The notes under the pieces: generated by a model
The model's input: the letters and a program-made list of their open reading frames with translations, nothing else
Told to the model about the DNA's origin: nothing
The model's database searches: none
NCBI RefSeq assembly: GCF_002078875.1
Contig: NC_034410.1
Coordinates: forward strand, 103,422,138-103,486,137
Length of the DNA: 64,000 bases
Reading direction: 5' to 3'
Source: Numida meleagris
Lineage: Eukaryota; Chordata; Aves; Galliformes; Numididae
In this document: positions 1 through 11,700 of the stretch, piece by piece
Position numbering within the stretch: the first letter of the stretch is position 1
Layout of the letters: every line of letters starts with the position of its first letter
Translations under genes and position numbers: made by a program

Positions 1-577
1 GTCTGTTATTCCAAATCATTGATGTAGACTTAATTATTTTGTCTAAATGGAGGCTGATGTGGGAGTTACTTACTGAGCCACCGTAGACCTATTGGATTTC
101 AAATGCCTCCAAAGAGAAAGGCACAGTGGGTTTCAGAGCCTGGGTTTCATCAGACGTTTTGTTATCCCTGCTGTGACTGCTGTTCCCTGCTCTTACCGTG
201 TGGTGCTCACGGAGGAGGCCTAGTTTTGTTTTATCAAAACGGGAGTGCAGTGAAAGTTTGATGCTTCTTGGTGGCAACTGTAAATATTGACATTTCAGTG
301 ACTACCACGGTGGGAACTTGATGCAACTTATCAGAGCTAATGGGGCTTTTCTATGGAATTTAAAGGGAATCATTTCAAGCCCTGTTTGATGCATTAGTGG
401 AATTGTTCTTAAATTGGCCTTGTTTTCTGGTGTCTTCTCCATGAAGTATAAATGCCAGAACAGTCTCCTTGTAAAATTATCTTACATGTTCATTTTGATC
501 TTTTGTGTTATTCTAAAGAATTTATTAGAAATAACTTCCACAGATACGTGCTGCTAGGTCTCAGATCGTAATTGCAG
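1..577. other. Intergenic, nothing recognised
   Basis: Unique-looking AT-rich sequence at the left edge. I see no long open frame, RNA gene or repeat that I can name. Confidence 0.6.
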
Positions 578-850
578 AAATCATAGAATCATTTGAGTTG
601 GAAGGGACCCATAAAGGTCACCTAGCCCAACTCCCCTGCAATGAACAGGGACACCTACAGCTACATCAGGTTGCTCAGAGCCCCATCCAGCCTGACCTTG
701 AGTGCCTCCAAGGACGGGGCATCCACCGCCTCTCTGTGCAACCTGTTCCACTGCCTCACCACCCTGACTGTAAAACACTTGTTCCTTGTGTCCAATCTAA
801 ATCTCCCCTCTTTTAGTTTGAGACCATTTCCCCTTATCCTATCCAGATCC
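578..850 (-). mobile_element. CR1 LINE 3' fragment
   Basis: This is the reverse complement of a CR1 3' end. Its tail AAATCATAGAATCATTTGAG is followed by the conserved phrases for 'ggaagggaccc', 'ccaactcccctgcaatga' and 'gacggggcatccaccgcc'. It is truncated at the 5' side, as is usual for CR1. The overlapping plus-strand ORFs of about 70 codons are artefacts of this repeat. A close relative in the same orientation is at 36,518-37,030. Confidence 0.9.
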
Positions 851-3800
851 TAGGTGATCTGGATGTTGAACAAAAAACTTCTTGATGCAAAAAAATGTGA
901 AATAGTAAAATAGTTCTTAGTTAGAAAGATAAATCTGTTGGGCTAAAACAATTTCTTCCAGTTATTCATTTGCCATCTTCATTCTTGTGATGTCATTGTA
1001 ATTTATTATTATTATTGTTTTCTCAGAAATGTTAGATAGGATTTATTTATGTATTCTGATCTTCTGTTCCATCCTGTGTTAACTTAGGGAGGACACCCTT
1101 CAAGGCAGGGGACATCTCTGCATTCTCCTGCCCACACATGACACAACCAGGAGAATGATGTCTGTTTTAGCACTGCATAGGCAGCATGTAGCTGTACAAA
1201 AGGGCACAGACTTGGCCTTCTGTCTTTCATGCAAAGGCTGAATGAAATAACTTAGCAGGCTGAGTTAAAAAAAACACAGACAAGAGTCCAAAATACAATA
1301 ATGACACAGATAAAGAGAGATCAATAGTATGATTAAAGTACTAAGATCACAATGAATTTTTTTCCAAGTGTCTACAGCTGTTAGAATGAATGTCTGATGA
1401 TTTTATAACTACTCCAGTTTTAATTGGGAAGGTGTCTGAGAAAGTGATGTAAAGCCTGCATTTCCTTCTGTCTTCATTTTTGCTGCAATGACACTAACAG
1501 CATGTGATAAGTTCTGTGACCTAATACATCTCTCTTACTTTAAACTTACCAAAGCAAGGACAGGCAGCAAGGTCCCCTTGCCTCTGCCAAACCTTTCTAG
1601 CTGTCTAGTCTGAGCAAATTATCTTCTTCACAGATATTCCCATCCTGACTGCTAGGTAATTAGGCGATCACTGCAAATAATGTGTGATTTTCACGCTAAA
1701 ACACATTTCTTGTTATTTTTGAAGGGTTTGATCCTTCTTTTACTGTAATAAGAATGCCCATAAACATTACTTAGCAGTACAAAGAAGTTTACTGTGTCTA
1801 GCAAATGCCCTATATGTAAACTTGTCTGTTGACCTTAGCCAAGACTCTGCCACCTGAATCCTGGATTTAGTCTGGATTGACCCTATGTAGACTGATGAAC
1901 ACTTTTTAGTGCAATGTATTTGCTTTTTTGCATATATGGTGTTTTTGTCTATCTCTAAATCTTCGTCTGATATTTAAAAATATGTGGACTCTTAATTCTG
2001 AACAACTTGATAAACCTGTCACGCTTACTACAATTTCTGTGGCCTTGCAAGTGTCCATTGTGTGGAAGACACAAGCAATATGGACCACTGCAGTTTTGCC
2101 ATACTTAAGATTTATTACTATGTGTTACAGCATCTTAGAACAGCAGCCATAATCTGGGATCTATCTGTGAGTGTCAGGAAAGGGCTGTTACAAACTAGCT
2201 CTGTCTGTCTCCCTGCTGAAACCGTGTGATGTATTTCACATCGAGGCTGGAAACAACTGCTCTGGCTTTGTAACCTTTTGTGCTGAGCATGCTTCATTTC
2301 CAAGCCTGTCGCACAAAGACGCAACTTCTCTGCCTTGCCTAAGAGCTTTGAGAGGAGCTCCAGACCACCTGAGTAGCTCTATTTTTCTTGGGACTTTTTC
2401 CAGACAGAGAACTTTCAACGCACTTTGCTGCTGACACATTTATCCACTGAATGATGTGCTCCACACCGCCTCTTCTCCAGGTCCTTGTGCCTGCTGGAAT
2501 AGCAGCCTGCAGGATTTACACAGCTGCCTGGAGGAAGTGATAAAACAACACTCCAAAGAGCAGCTTTAGGTGGGAAGGTAGGAGCCGTCTGTCAGAGTGG
2601 GGCTGCATGGCATGCAGAAGTTTCTTTTGCTAAATTTGGCACTGAACGCTTTCTTAGATCTGCCTAGTTGATGATGATGCCACACTGTATCTATAGAGTT
2701 TATGATACTTTTTGGAAGAAAGACCCTATTGTCCTTCCTGTGTCTGATGATCCTGCTTTGAGCTCTCTACAGCAGCTATTGACTGTCCATCATCAATAGC
2801 TCTATGTGAAAGTTATGTACGGCCCTGCCTTTGTTTGCCTGTTACCACACAAGGCAGTGCAAAACCATCCATACATAGCCAGAACTTGCCAAAACTTTTC
2901 CCTCTAAACCTGCAATAACCATGATTTTAAAATAAATTTTTAAAAGTGGCAATTTTAAAAATACTCATTAGTTTCTACATTCTCTGTTTTACTGAAGAAG
3001 AATGCCAAAATTCTCTGGATGTTTTGTGATTAAGCTGAGAAGAAAGTAGTCATGACTCTCATATGAGAAACTAGCAGTGCTTCAGTTTTAGATCCAAACT
3101 CAAACAGATGTAAATAATAACTGTTCATCCACAACAATTAAACAAACAAACAAAAAAAATCAACAAAATTAAATGCTTCAAAATGTTATGTTCTGGGGTA
3201 ATATTTTCAAATGTGCTCAGCAGTGGGATTGTTGTGATGGCACCAGTGGAAAGAGTCGGGTAGATTTACTATTTACCAATTCAGTAAGACAGAGGTAAAA
3301 TGGGAGAGGCCATGGGCCCAGAGGAGAGCTGTGGCCTTTGGGAGACCACTGCTCTGGTATCTGAGGAACATGCCATGGAGGAGAGCTTCACACTGTTGTG
3401 TGTGATGGGTGGGTGGGGAACCAGCTGTGCCTGTGACATTAGGACCCTTCTACAATTGAATTAAGTTAGCAAAGTGCTCCAGTGGATTCTGCAAAGCAGA
3501 AGTGCTTGAAGCAAATTCACTTTGCTGGTGCTCTATTTGGATTGATATGAACAAGCTTTATCTTCAAAAATATGTACAGCTAACATGACTATTTCTATAA
3601 TCATTTCAGATTACATCTTAAAAAAGAAGACAATTTTGCCTCCTCCCTGCCCCTCCTCCTCCTCTCTCGTTCCATCCACTCTGGAAAAGTCTTATGTACG
3701 GTTAAAACATATGCTAAATGTGGGAGGGAAAAAAGTACCTTCCAAATCTTTCCTTCATGTTCTTTGACAGCAAAGCAGCTGTATATATCTCTCTTCTTTA

Positions 3801-5694
3801 GTGGTACGAATTAGAACTGAAGAAATACTACTCCAAAAACTCTTACTATTTGACAGAGCTTTCTTAGTGTATAGTGGCTATGGCTGTTAGCAGTTCTTTG
3901 TGAAGGATCTCAGAATGTCTGATATTAGAGGGGAAGTCCATCTTTTCTTTTCTTAAAAGATGGGGGAACCCAGGCAGAGGATGATTGTGTTAGTCATGCA
4001 CAGCTATGCGTACTTTTCAGTTCGACTCATCTGATCTTGCACCCTTTATTCATGGATCTTGCAGACTCTAAAAGGCATAGCTTGGCATTCAAGGATGAAA
4101 TCCCTTATCTCTATCAGTCTTGGTACAAATACTCATCTCTTGGCCCAGACAGGGAGACAGTGCTAGAGGAAGAATGTATGAAAAGAAATTCCTCCCCCAG
4201 CATATGTTGAATGTGGCTGTTTCAATACAGGGACTGAATCCAGACCTGCATTTTCTGAGTAGGTATTAGTCTGATTTTTAGGAGGGCAAAAGATGTTGTA
4301 TTTAGAAGCTGATTCATACAAAGGGGAAACAAAACAAGACAAAATAAAGCAACAAAAATACCCAACAACTAAATATCAGGAGCTGGCTGCAAAAGCTTTG
4401 TGAAAAACAAAACAAGAGACCAATAGCCACAGGAGGATAGAAATGTGCAGCAGATTTTGTTAAAGGAAAAAAAGAAGTTAAAAGGATAAACATATTTAAA
4501 AATAAAGAGGAAGAAAGTAGCCAGAGAAATAAAGGGAACTGACTCTAGGCTAGAGCCAATTCACCTGGGTTGACTAACCATAATCAATCGCCCTGTTAGT
4601 GGTCTTTAAATAAAGGTCACACAAAATTGTATCAAAATCCACATGCATGGGGATTATTTAAGTGCTTATTTAAGACAGTGGGTTGCCTGCGGAAGGCAGT
4701 GTTCAGTGCTAGTTTCACTGTTATTTTTAATAACTCTTAATTAGTTTGCTGTTCTATTTAGAATGTTTCCTTTTTAAGGGACTTTAAAATCTTTCTGTAC
4801 TATTAAAAACTCACCTCCATCTTTGTTTCTCCCTTCAGCTGCAGCAGAAACATAAATGTTTCAGTTCAAATTCTGCATCTTGTCAACAGTGCCCTGGCAG
4901 TGGAACTGTGGGAGTACAAGAACCTCAGCTCAAGCCAGAAAATTCTCAAGACTCATCAAAAAGCTCCTATGGAAATGATCAATCAAAGTATTGCCCTCTC
5001 CTCTATTTGTCAGTGGTCTTCTTCTGCCTCAGTCATTGAAGCAGAATGCCACGAACTCCATGCACTTGAGAACCTTGTCATTCTGAGACTGATGATGAAA
5101 TCATGGTTGTTTACCCTTTGGCAAGCTTAGTTATCAGGCACGAGGTGACAAAAATATTTATCTAGTATGGTCTGCTGACCTTCTGTTCCCACAGAAGTTG
5201 GATAACTGGAAAATGTGCAGTGACATTGTATGGTTTCACAGGCAAAAAAAGTTGGTACAACTTCTGAGTGTAACATATGTAGTTCAAAAACATTTTTTTG
5301 AGTGGGGACAGTACTGTTGTATACACTCCTCATTTCTGTAACACACATACAGCCTTAAATCACGTGCACAAGTTTGTAGACCATTTTCTCAGTGGCTAAG
5401 AATGCACAGTATCCCTTTTGCTAAAATAATTCCTTACCCACCCCAGGGAGAAATGGAGATCTTCCAAAAGTTAGTTCTATATACGAATTTAGCTAAGCCA
5501 AAGTATATGTATTTTCCAGTCTTGCAAATCAGGCCTGTCCAAGACCTTGCAGCTGGACCATTTAAATCCTCTGGATAACATATGCCAGCATAGTGGTTCT
5601 TCAGAAGGAGGCCTTCTGATAAACACTGCCTCAGTGCTCTCACTACCTAAGAGCGCCTTGTCTGTGGCTCACGTCACCTTCAGCACCGTCAGCT
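851..5694. other. Intergenic, mostly unique sequence
   Basis: Nearly 5 kb without a recognised repeat or gene. The one notable feature is an exon-like open frame with a good splice acceptor at 4,839-5,039 on the plus strand. Other open frames (for example 1,928-2,152 and 2,171-2,434) are of chance length. Confidence 0.5.
4839..5039 (+). other. Exon-like open frame with splice acceptor (unrecognised)
   Basis: A strong acceptor (CTTTGTTTCTCCCTTCAG|C) is followed by exactly 67 codons ending in TGA at 5,037-5,039. The predicted peptide has a Cys-containing start (KHKCFSSNSASCQQCPG), a Gln/Ser/Lys/Glu-rich middle, and a hydrophobic end (YCPLLYLSVVFFCLSH) resembling a short membrane or GPI-signal tail. 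I do not recognise the protein. A second frame over the same bases is also open, so low stop-codon density by chance is a real alternative. I see no close AATAAA downstream. Confidence 0.25.
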
Positions 5695-5898
5695 CTGTTT
5701 TCAGCTCTATGCTGCAGACACCAATGGACACAGGCTGCCCAGAGGCTGTGTGTGGGGTCTCCTCCTTTGGGACCTTCAGCAGCCGCCTGGACATGGGCCT
5801 GGGCCCCTGCTCTGGTGTCCCTGCTGGAGCGGGGGTTGGGCCTGATGGACCCAGAGGGCCCTGCCAGCCTCAGCCATTCTGGGATTCTGGGATTCCAT
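5695..5898 (+). mobile_element. CR1 LINE 3' fragment with ATTCTGGG tail
   Basis: The plus strand shows the CR1 3' phrases 'ggctgcccagaggctgtg', 'ggtctcctcctttgggacc', 'cgcctggacatggg' and 'ctgatggacccagag'. It ends in the 8-bp CR1 tail motif repeated (ATTCTGGGATTCTGGGATTCC). It differs from the other copies in wording, so it belongs to a different, probably older, CR1 subfamily. The 117- to 119-codon ORFs crossing it are not genes. Confidence 0.8.
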
Positions 5899-7224
5899 AA
5901 GGCACTGCTGAGCAGCTGCTGTCCTTGCCAGTCTGAGTTCCTTTAGGAATATCTGTGGTACTGAGGAGAAGATTGTTTTTAGGAGTGCTGATGTGGAAAG
6001 TGAGCCCTGACTTGTGGAGGAGAAAAACAGGCTGACCAGCGCTCTGCTGTGCAGAGAGTACCCTGACCTGCTGAAAAAGCTTGATGCTTGGCTTGAGCTT
6101 GTGCATGTATTACAGGGTCCAACCGGGACTTTCAAAACAAAAATTCTCCAGATCTGAACAATTAACTTTCCTTTATCACTACTGAGAGCTTAATCCTAAT
6201 TTATATAGACCTCGAAATGGGAACACCATTGGATCCTTGTACTGCTCACTGCAATGTGAATATATAAGGAGCACAGCAATGTACTGCTTTAGGATTGAAG
6301 CTACTCTGAAAAGTATCCTTTAAGGCAAAATTGATTTCATAATACGTGAGTGCTGTAGGGAACATTTCCACTCTGTTCTATGGAGAGTGTGCAAGTTGGT
6401 CTCTATCTTGCATGAAATGGTATTTGATATGAACTATTATTAGCTGAAAAAAGATAATCTGTTCAGCGAAACATATTCATTTTCTGGTCTTAAATTGTTT
6501 CTGCTCCTTAAAAGCACCAGTCCCGCAGTAATTCAGAATACAAGCTCTGCTACTGTTATGCTTGACTCACATATTTATCAATCTGATAATTATGCTTAAA
6601 AAAGGGAGGGAAACAAGAAAAGGCTGACTGAGAAGGAATTCTGATCGAGTGCTAGAGGCAGGCACTCCTCGTGCCTGCTAGCATTGAGGTTTACAAGAAA
6701 ACAGAAAGAAAAAATGCAGTTTCACATTTTATTCAGTGCTGTTTATTCAGCTCTTTTTCCCTAAGAATCATTATCAATATTCTGTAGTTACTTGTGCTTC
6801 CATTTCTGGTGGAACTTGGGTCAGCAAATCTTTTCTACAATAAAGTATTCTCTGTTTTATATCTGCTCACAGATGTTTTAGGATGAGATATTGATTATCC
6901 TGTAAATGGACAAGAAAGCAGTTGCTTGTGAACTAGAAGCTTGTTTTCCTTGTTACAGCTCTAAACAACTTGCTGGTTTTTAAACCTATTCAATCCTCTG
7001 GTTCTGTTTCATCAGCTTCCCAGTTTTCTTTTTTCTTTTTTTTCTTTTTTCTTTAGGCTTCTTTCACATCCTTGAGGTTGCAAAATTCCTAGGATATTTC
7101 ACTATTCATGCTGCATATAAATGAAGGAACGAAGGGGCCAGTGTGTGTGTGTGTTTCTATGCATGCTTTGGAAACTTAGCAATGCAGTGATGCTGCCACT
7201 CACATATTGTTTGTGCCAAGCTGT
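5899..7224. other. Intergenic, unique sequence
   Basis: No gene or dispersed repeat recognised. It includes a short imperfect hairpin (6,652-6,682), a pyrimidine tract (about 7,026-7,055) and a (GT)n microsatellite (7,141-7,154). Confidence 0.5.
7141..7154. repeat. (GT)7 microsatellite
   Basis: Seven consecutive GT units followed by TTC. Confidence 0.9.
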
Positions 7225-8030
7225 TGTGGTAGGTTCACCTGGGCTGGCTGCCAGGCCCCCACCCAGCTGCTCTCTCTCCCCCCCTCCTCAGTGAGACAGG
7301 GAGAAAACAAGATAAAAAACCTCATGGATCAAGATATGGACAGAGAGATCACTTACTGGTTACCATCACGGGCAAAACAGGTTTTACTTGGGGAAAATTT
7401 AGTTTACTGTCAAATAAAAATGGAGTAGGATCGTGAGAAGCAAAGACAAAACTCCAGCAAGTTTGCTCCACCTCCTTCTTCTCAGGCTCAACTTTACTTC
7501 TTCGTTCCGGACTATCCCATGTCCCTTCTCCACATGGCACAGGGGAATGGGAGCTGTGGTCAGTTCATAATGCTCTATCTCTGTCACTCCTTCATGGTGC
7601 CTCCCTTCCCCTGCTCCACATGGGCTCCCTTGCATGGATGCTGTCCTTCCCAAACTGATCCTGTGTGGGCTTCCACAGGCCACAGCTCTCCCAGCAGTGC
7701 TCCAACACAGCCCTGTGCCACAGGGCCCACCCTTCAGGCACTGTTCCAGCATGGGTCCCCACAGGCAGCAGCTCCCTCAGCCCTCCTGCCCCACTGTGGG
7801 CTCCTCTCCACAGGCTGCAGCTCCAGCCTGGGGCTGCTCCTGCAGGGGTATCCATGGGCTGCGGCTCCTTCAGGCCTTGTCCACTGCCACACCACAGGCT
7901 CCTCTATGGCTGCACATGGAGATCTGCTCTGCATGGTGCCTGTGGGCTGCGGGGGGACAGCCTGCTTCTCTGTGGGCTTCTCCTGGGCTGCAGCTCCAGC
8001 CTGGGGCCTGCTCCTGTGGGTCAAGGAGTT
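7225..8030. mobile_element. Avian endogenous retrovirus LTR (probably solo)
   Basis: The segment opens TGTGGTAGGTT…CTGGGCTGGCTGCCAGG, followed by 'cagtgagacagggagaaaac', 'gagatcacttactggttacc', 'cacgggcaaaacagg' and 'cttggggaaaattta'. This order of phrases is one I know from a widespread bird ERV LTR family. The 3' half is GC-rich and made of degenerate repeats of a 'gctgcagctccagcctgggg…ctcctg' type. No retroviral coding region or second LTR is next to it, so it reads as a solo LTR. The left edge fits a TG start. The right edge is uncertain and I could not identify a clean target-site duplication. The 140- to 182-codon ORFs in three frames across it come from the GC-rich repeats and are not genes. 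Confidence 0.65.
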
Positions 8031-8031
8031 G

Positions 8032-8058
8032 TTTTACACAAGTTACACTTGTGTAAAA
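8032..8058. repeat. Perfect 12-bp inverted repeat with 3-nt loop
   Basis: TTTTACACAAGT and ACTTGTGTAAAA face each other across TAC, forming a perfect hairpin directly at the right edge of the LTR-like segment. Confidence 0.9.
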
Positions 8059-8387
8059 ACTGTGTGACTAGAGGTTATCATTTAGAAAGTGATGAATTGA
8101 ATGATTGTAATCTTTAAAAGGATTCTTGAATGGAGCTTGAGGCATAGCATCTCGTAAAGTCAGCGCTTGCTAAAATGACACTCTTAATGAGTGCATGACA
8201 AAAGCATTTCATATCACTCACGTCAAAGAAGAGGCATTTTGCATCTTCTCATGTCTTCCATGAACAAAACCAACACTTATCTGTCACAATATGCTACCAC
8301 ATACTTCTCGTCAGAGACAACAGAGCACAGTCCAGTTCATCTGCTGAAGCAGAGCACCTCACAGGGTGGATTGTGGAAGGCCGCTCC
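8059..8387. other. Intergenic, nothing recognised
   Basis: Unique-looking sequence between the LTR and the next CR1 fragment. Confidence 0.5.
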
Positions 8388-8755
8388 TTCCTAGAAAAGA
8401 GGAGGCTCAGGGGAACCCCTACTGCTCTCTACAACTGCCTGAAAGGAGGTTGTGGTGTGGTGAGGGTCAGCCTCTTCTCCCAGGTGACAGCAATAGGATG
8501 AGAGGGAATGGCCTCAAGCTGTGCCAGAAAAGGTTCAGGTTGGATATTAGGAAAAATGTCTTCTCAGAAACAGCAGTGAGGCACTGGCACAGGCTGCGCG
8601 GGGAGGTGGTGGAGTCACCGTCCCTAGGGGTTTTCAAGAAACATGTAGATATGGCACTGAGGGACATGGGTGAGTGGTATGGTGGTGATGTGTTGATGGT
8701 TGGATTAGGCAATCTTAGTGGTCTTTCCAGTCTTTATGATTCTGTAATTCTCTCG
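8388..8755 (+). mobile_element. CR1 LINE 3' fragment
   Basis: Plus-strand CR1 3' end with 'gaggaggctcaggggaa', 'tctctacaactgcctgaaa', 'gaatggcctcaagctgtgcc', 'tggatattaggaaaaatg', 'gtggtggagtcaccgtccc' and 'tcaagaaacatgtagat', ending in TTATGATTCTGTAATTCT. It spans the end of ORF2 and the 3' tail and is 5' truncated. The wording is closest to that at 62,046-62,222. Confidence 0.92.
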
Positions 8756-11700
8756 GAACAAGTACTACCTAAGAGGCAGCACAGCCTTGCTAAAGGCTCA
8801 TTAGTGTCTACAGCTTTATGCTTTATCCCTTCCCTTTCCTGTTTACAATGGGGCTGTAACTGGTCCCTACTGCTCCAAACCTCTTTCCCCTCCTGAAAGT
8901 CGCTGAACAGCTTGCAAGCTCTGGTGGGTCTGTCTCCCCACTAGGCTGACACTTGTGCATTGCATTCTTTGTCAGACACTTCACACGCACGTTAGAAGAA
9001 TTTGAAGAATTTGAATAGCAACAGATGATTGGTTTGCTTAAGCTTTTAAGCTGGGTATTGTGGTTCACTAATGTGCTGCTTGCTAGCTTTGGGGCTATCT
9101 CATGCCCACTGCAAGCCAAAGGAAACAAAAAGAGGATACACATTTGTTTCCCAATATCTTGAGGTATATTCCAGGCTGAGCTGTCAGTGTGAGAGAGTGA
9201 GACAAAGACTTCTCAGAGGAATGCAATATGGTGAAGTAGGGATTCATATGCTCCATTAAAGAAGACCATTCTCTGCTGGGTCATTAAAGAAGAGGAGCCA
9301 ACAGGAGAAAATTCTGTTTTTTTTTTTCCTGTAGTGTTTTGAAGTTCTAGAAAGCACTTTGTGATTTGGGGTTCCCACTGGAGTCTGGAAGGGCAGTCAG
9401 CCTTGGCAATATGGCTTACTTGGGCACCACCATTCTGGGGATGGACTCAGTTACCATTGTGGCATCCTGTGTCACTAAACCACACACTCAGAACTACTAA
9501 TTGATACCTGTAAATAGAAAGCAATTTAAATAAAATAAACTTCTCAGCTGGTCTAAATTAGCCCAGTCTGAATGGTCTCAGTAATTAGCAAAGCCCAAAC
9601 AAGAGGTGTGAGAATCTGCTCCAATATATGAAACATTAAATAGTATATAATGTGCGTGTACACATCCACATAACCAGAATACAGTCATAGCGTTATGTCA
9701 CAATCTTTTAAAACTCTACCTCAGAATGGACCAAATTGATCGTATTTCAAGGATTCCAGGTGTTAAAAAACACTAACAGGCAGAACCTTTTAGTCAATGC
9801 AAGATGCTATACCACATCACTACTGTTTGCTAATTATGTCAGGAAGTCCATGCAGCTGCTGTTCAGAGCTGAATGGGATGAGGTCTGAGGACAGTTCAGG
9901 GGTGATGCCATGAAAACAAAGTGTCATTTTCTGCCACAAGTGAGTACAGTACTTGGGGTACCGAAAGACAGAAAGGATGGAATTTCATCCAGAACTTTTC
10001 TCATTTCTCTTAAAACTCCAATAAAAATACATGATTCCTCCTAGCTAGGGAATTATTCTTGCTTTTAAAACCTTCTTTTTCCCTTTAGCTTCTGATGATT
10101 GACTTTCCCTGTAAACTACTTTGTAATACTCTGTATGGAGGACAGTATATAAAAACAAATTGTATTGAGCTTGATCCAAACATCATTTGATTCAAAATTA
10201 CACTGAGGTGGTTGTTTTTTTTCCTTCCCTATTTCTAGTTCAGACTGGCAAGACACATCATTTCTATTTGCTATCATAAAGGCTAAATAAAAGGGCAAAC
10301 AACTCATTGCTGTTTCAATAAAATTCATGTTGTTATTTGCAAATGTAGTTCTCCTTTCACAGCCCCCATCCCCCTACATACACACACAATGCTGCTCAGA
10401 TCTCTTATGTGTTTGCACATCACCAAGCCTGAAGAAATTATGGGATCCATTTATACCTCATTTGGTAGACCTGATCACTGGAGAAAGAGTGGGCCCACTG
10501 GAAAATTAGCTTTTATTTACAACACTGATGACAGTGAAAAGATGCAGCCACTTAGCACTGATCCGAAGTCATTACCTTCCTTGTAGTAAATCTCAGGGCA
10601 CCCAATTAAAGTTAACTTGCAGCTTGCAAGCAGCCTGTAAAGTTTGCTGGAAAGAGCTGCCATATTGTCATTCAAACTACTTTGTACTAAACAGTGTAAG
10701 ACAGTGACAAAACATCTAATTATCTGATTACACTGCAAGAATTGTTCCCCACATATCCTGAATTTTGCATACCATCAGTGAATACAGACTGTGTTCATCT
10801 GTGACTCACATAAACACAGCTCAAACAAAAATAAAATAGAATGCTGGGTTTCAACTATTCTTGTTCCCAAACAATTTCACGTTTGCCTCTCCCTGGAGGA
10901 GCCCTTCAGAGGAGGGAGGGGGCCAATGCAGAGATTCCTGTGGTGTGAGCGAGGGCGTAGATTAGCAGCAAGGAAGCCGCATTACTTTCCCACCAGCTTT
11001 TCTTTTCATGCTGATTCTGCTTCCCATAGCCAACACACAGCCAATTGCACAGGCAACACATTGGGTACTCTTGTGTGCATAACTAAATATGGGTAAGGTA
11101 CTCTAATTTCCTTTACTACAGTTTGGGGCAAGACAAAGGGAGAAAAACAGGTTTGGGGGCATCTCATATCTAAACCAATTTCAGTGGAAGAGGTTTTTTT
11201 TGTACTGTGTCACTACTGCATGGAGAGTACTCTTGCATCAGCCATAACATAGTCCCGCTTCTTCACAGTCCCAACTGTCACACCATTAAACATAAATCGT
11301 GGCCTCAAGGGACCCTCTTTTGCAGAAGGGAGAAGCAATTTAGCCTCCGTAACACATCAGTCTCCAGCTTGCCCTGAAAAGGCTGTCAATTGCACTGAAT
11401 TATGTATAAAATCAGTGCAAGGTGCTGTCTGCCAGAGATGAGTTGACATTAGCAATTTTGTTTTCACTGGGGGGAGGTCACAAATCCCAAATCTTCATGA
11501 ATGTGAAAATGCCCATTCCTCCCCTGCTCCTCCAGTTCCAAAATGGTACCCCTTTTGTTGCATGTTTAGATTTAAAAAAAAAAAGGTCACAACAAGATGT
11601 TGCTGTCATGACGCATCTCTTTAATTGTCTACAATGGGCACACTTAAATACTGTTGTCAAGGGGGTACCATTATAATCTGCCCTTTCCTACTCTAATTTA

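Noticed and set aside
5547..6135. 117- and 119-codon ORFs on both strands
   Set aside because: They cover the CR1 3' fragment, and the residues follow the repeat's GC-rich wording.
7519..8117. Long overlapping plus-strand ORFs (140-182 codons) and minus-strand ORFs
   Set aside because: They lie in the GC-rich, internally repetitive half of the LTR, in three frames at once, with Gly/Ser/Pro/Cys-biased composition. This is an effect of base composition, not a gene.
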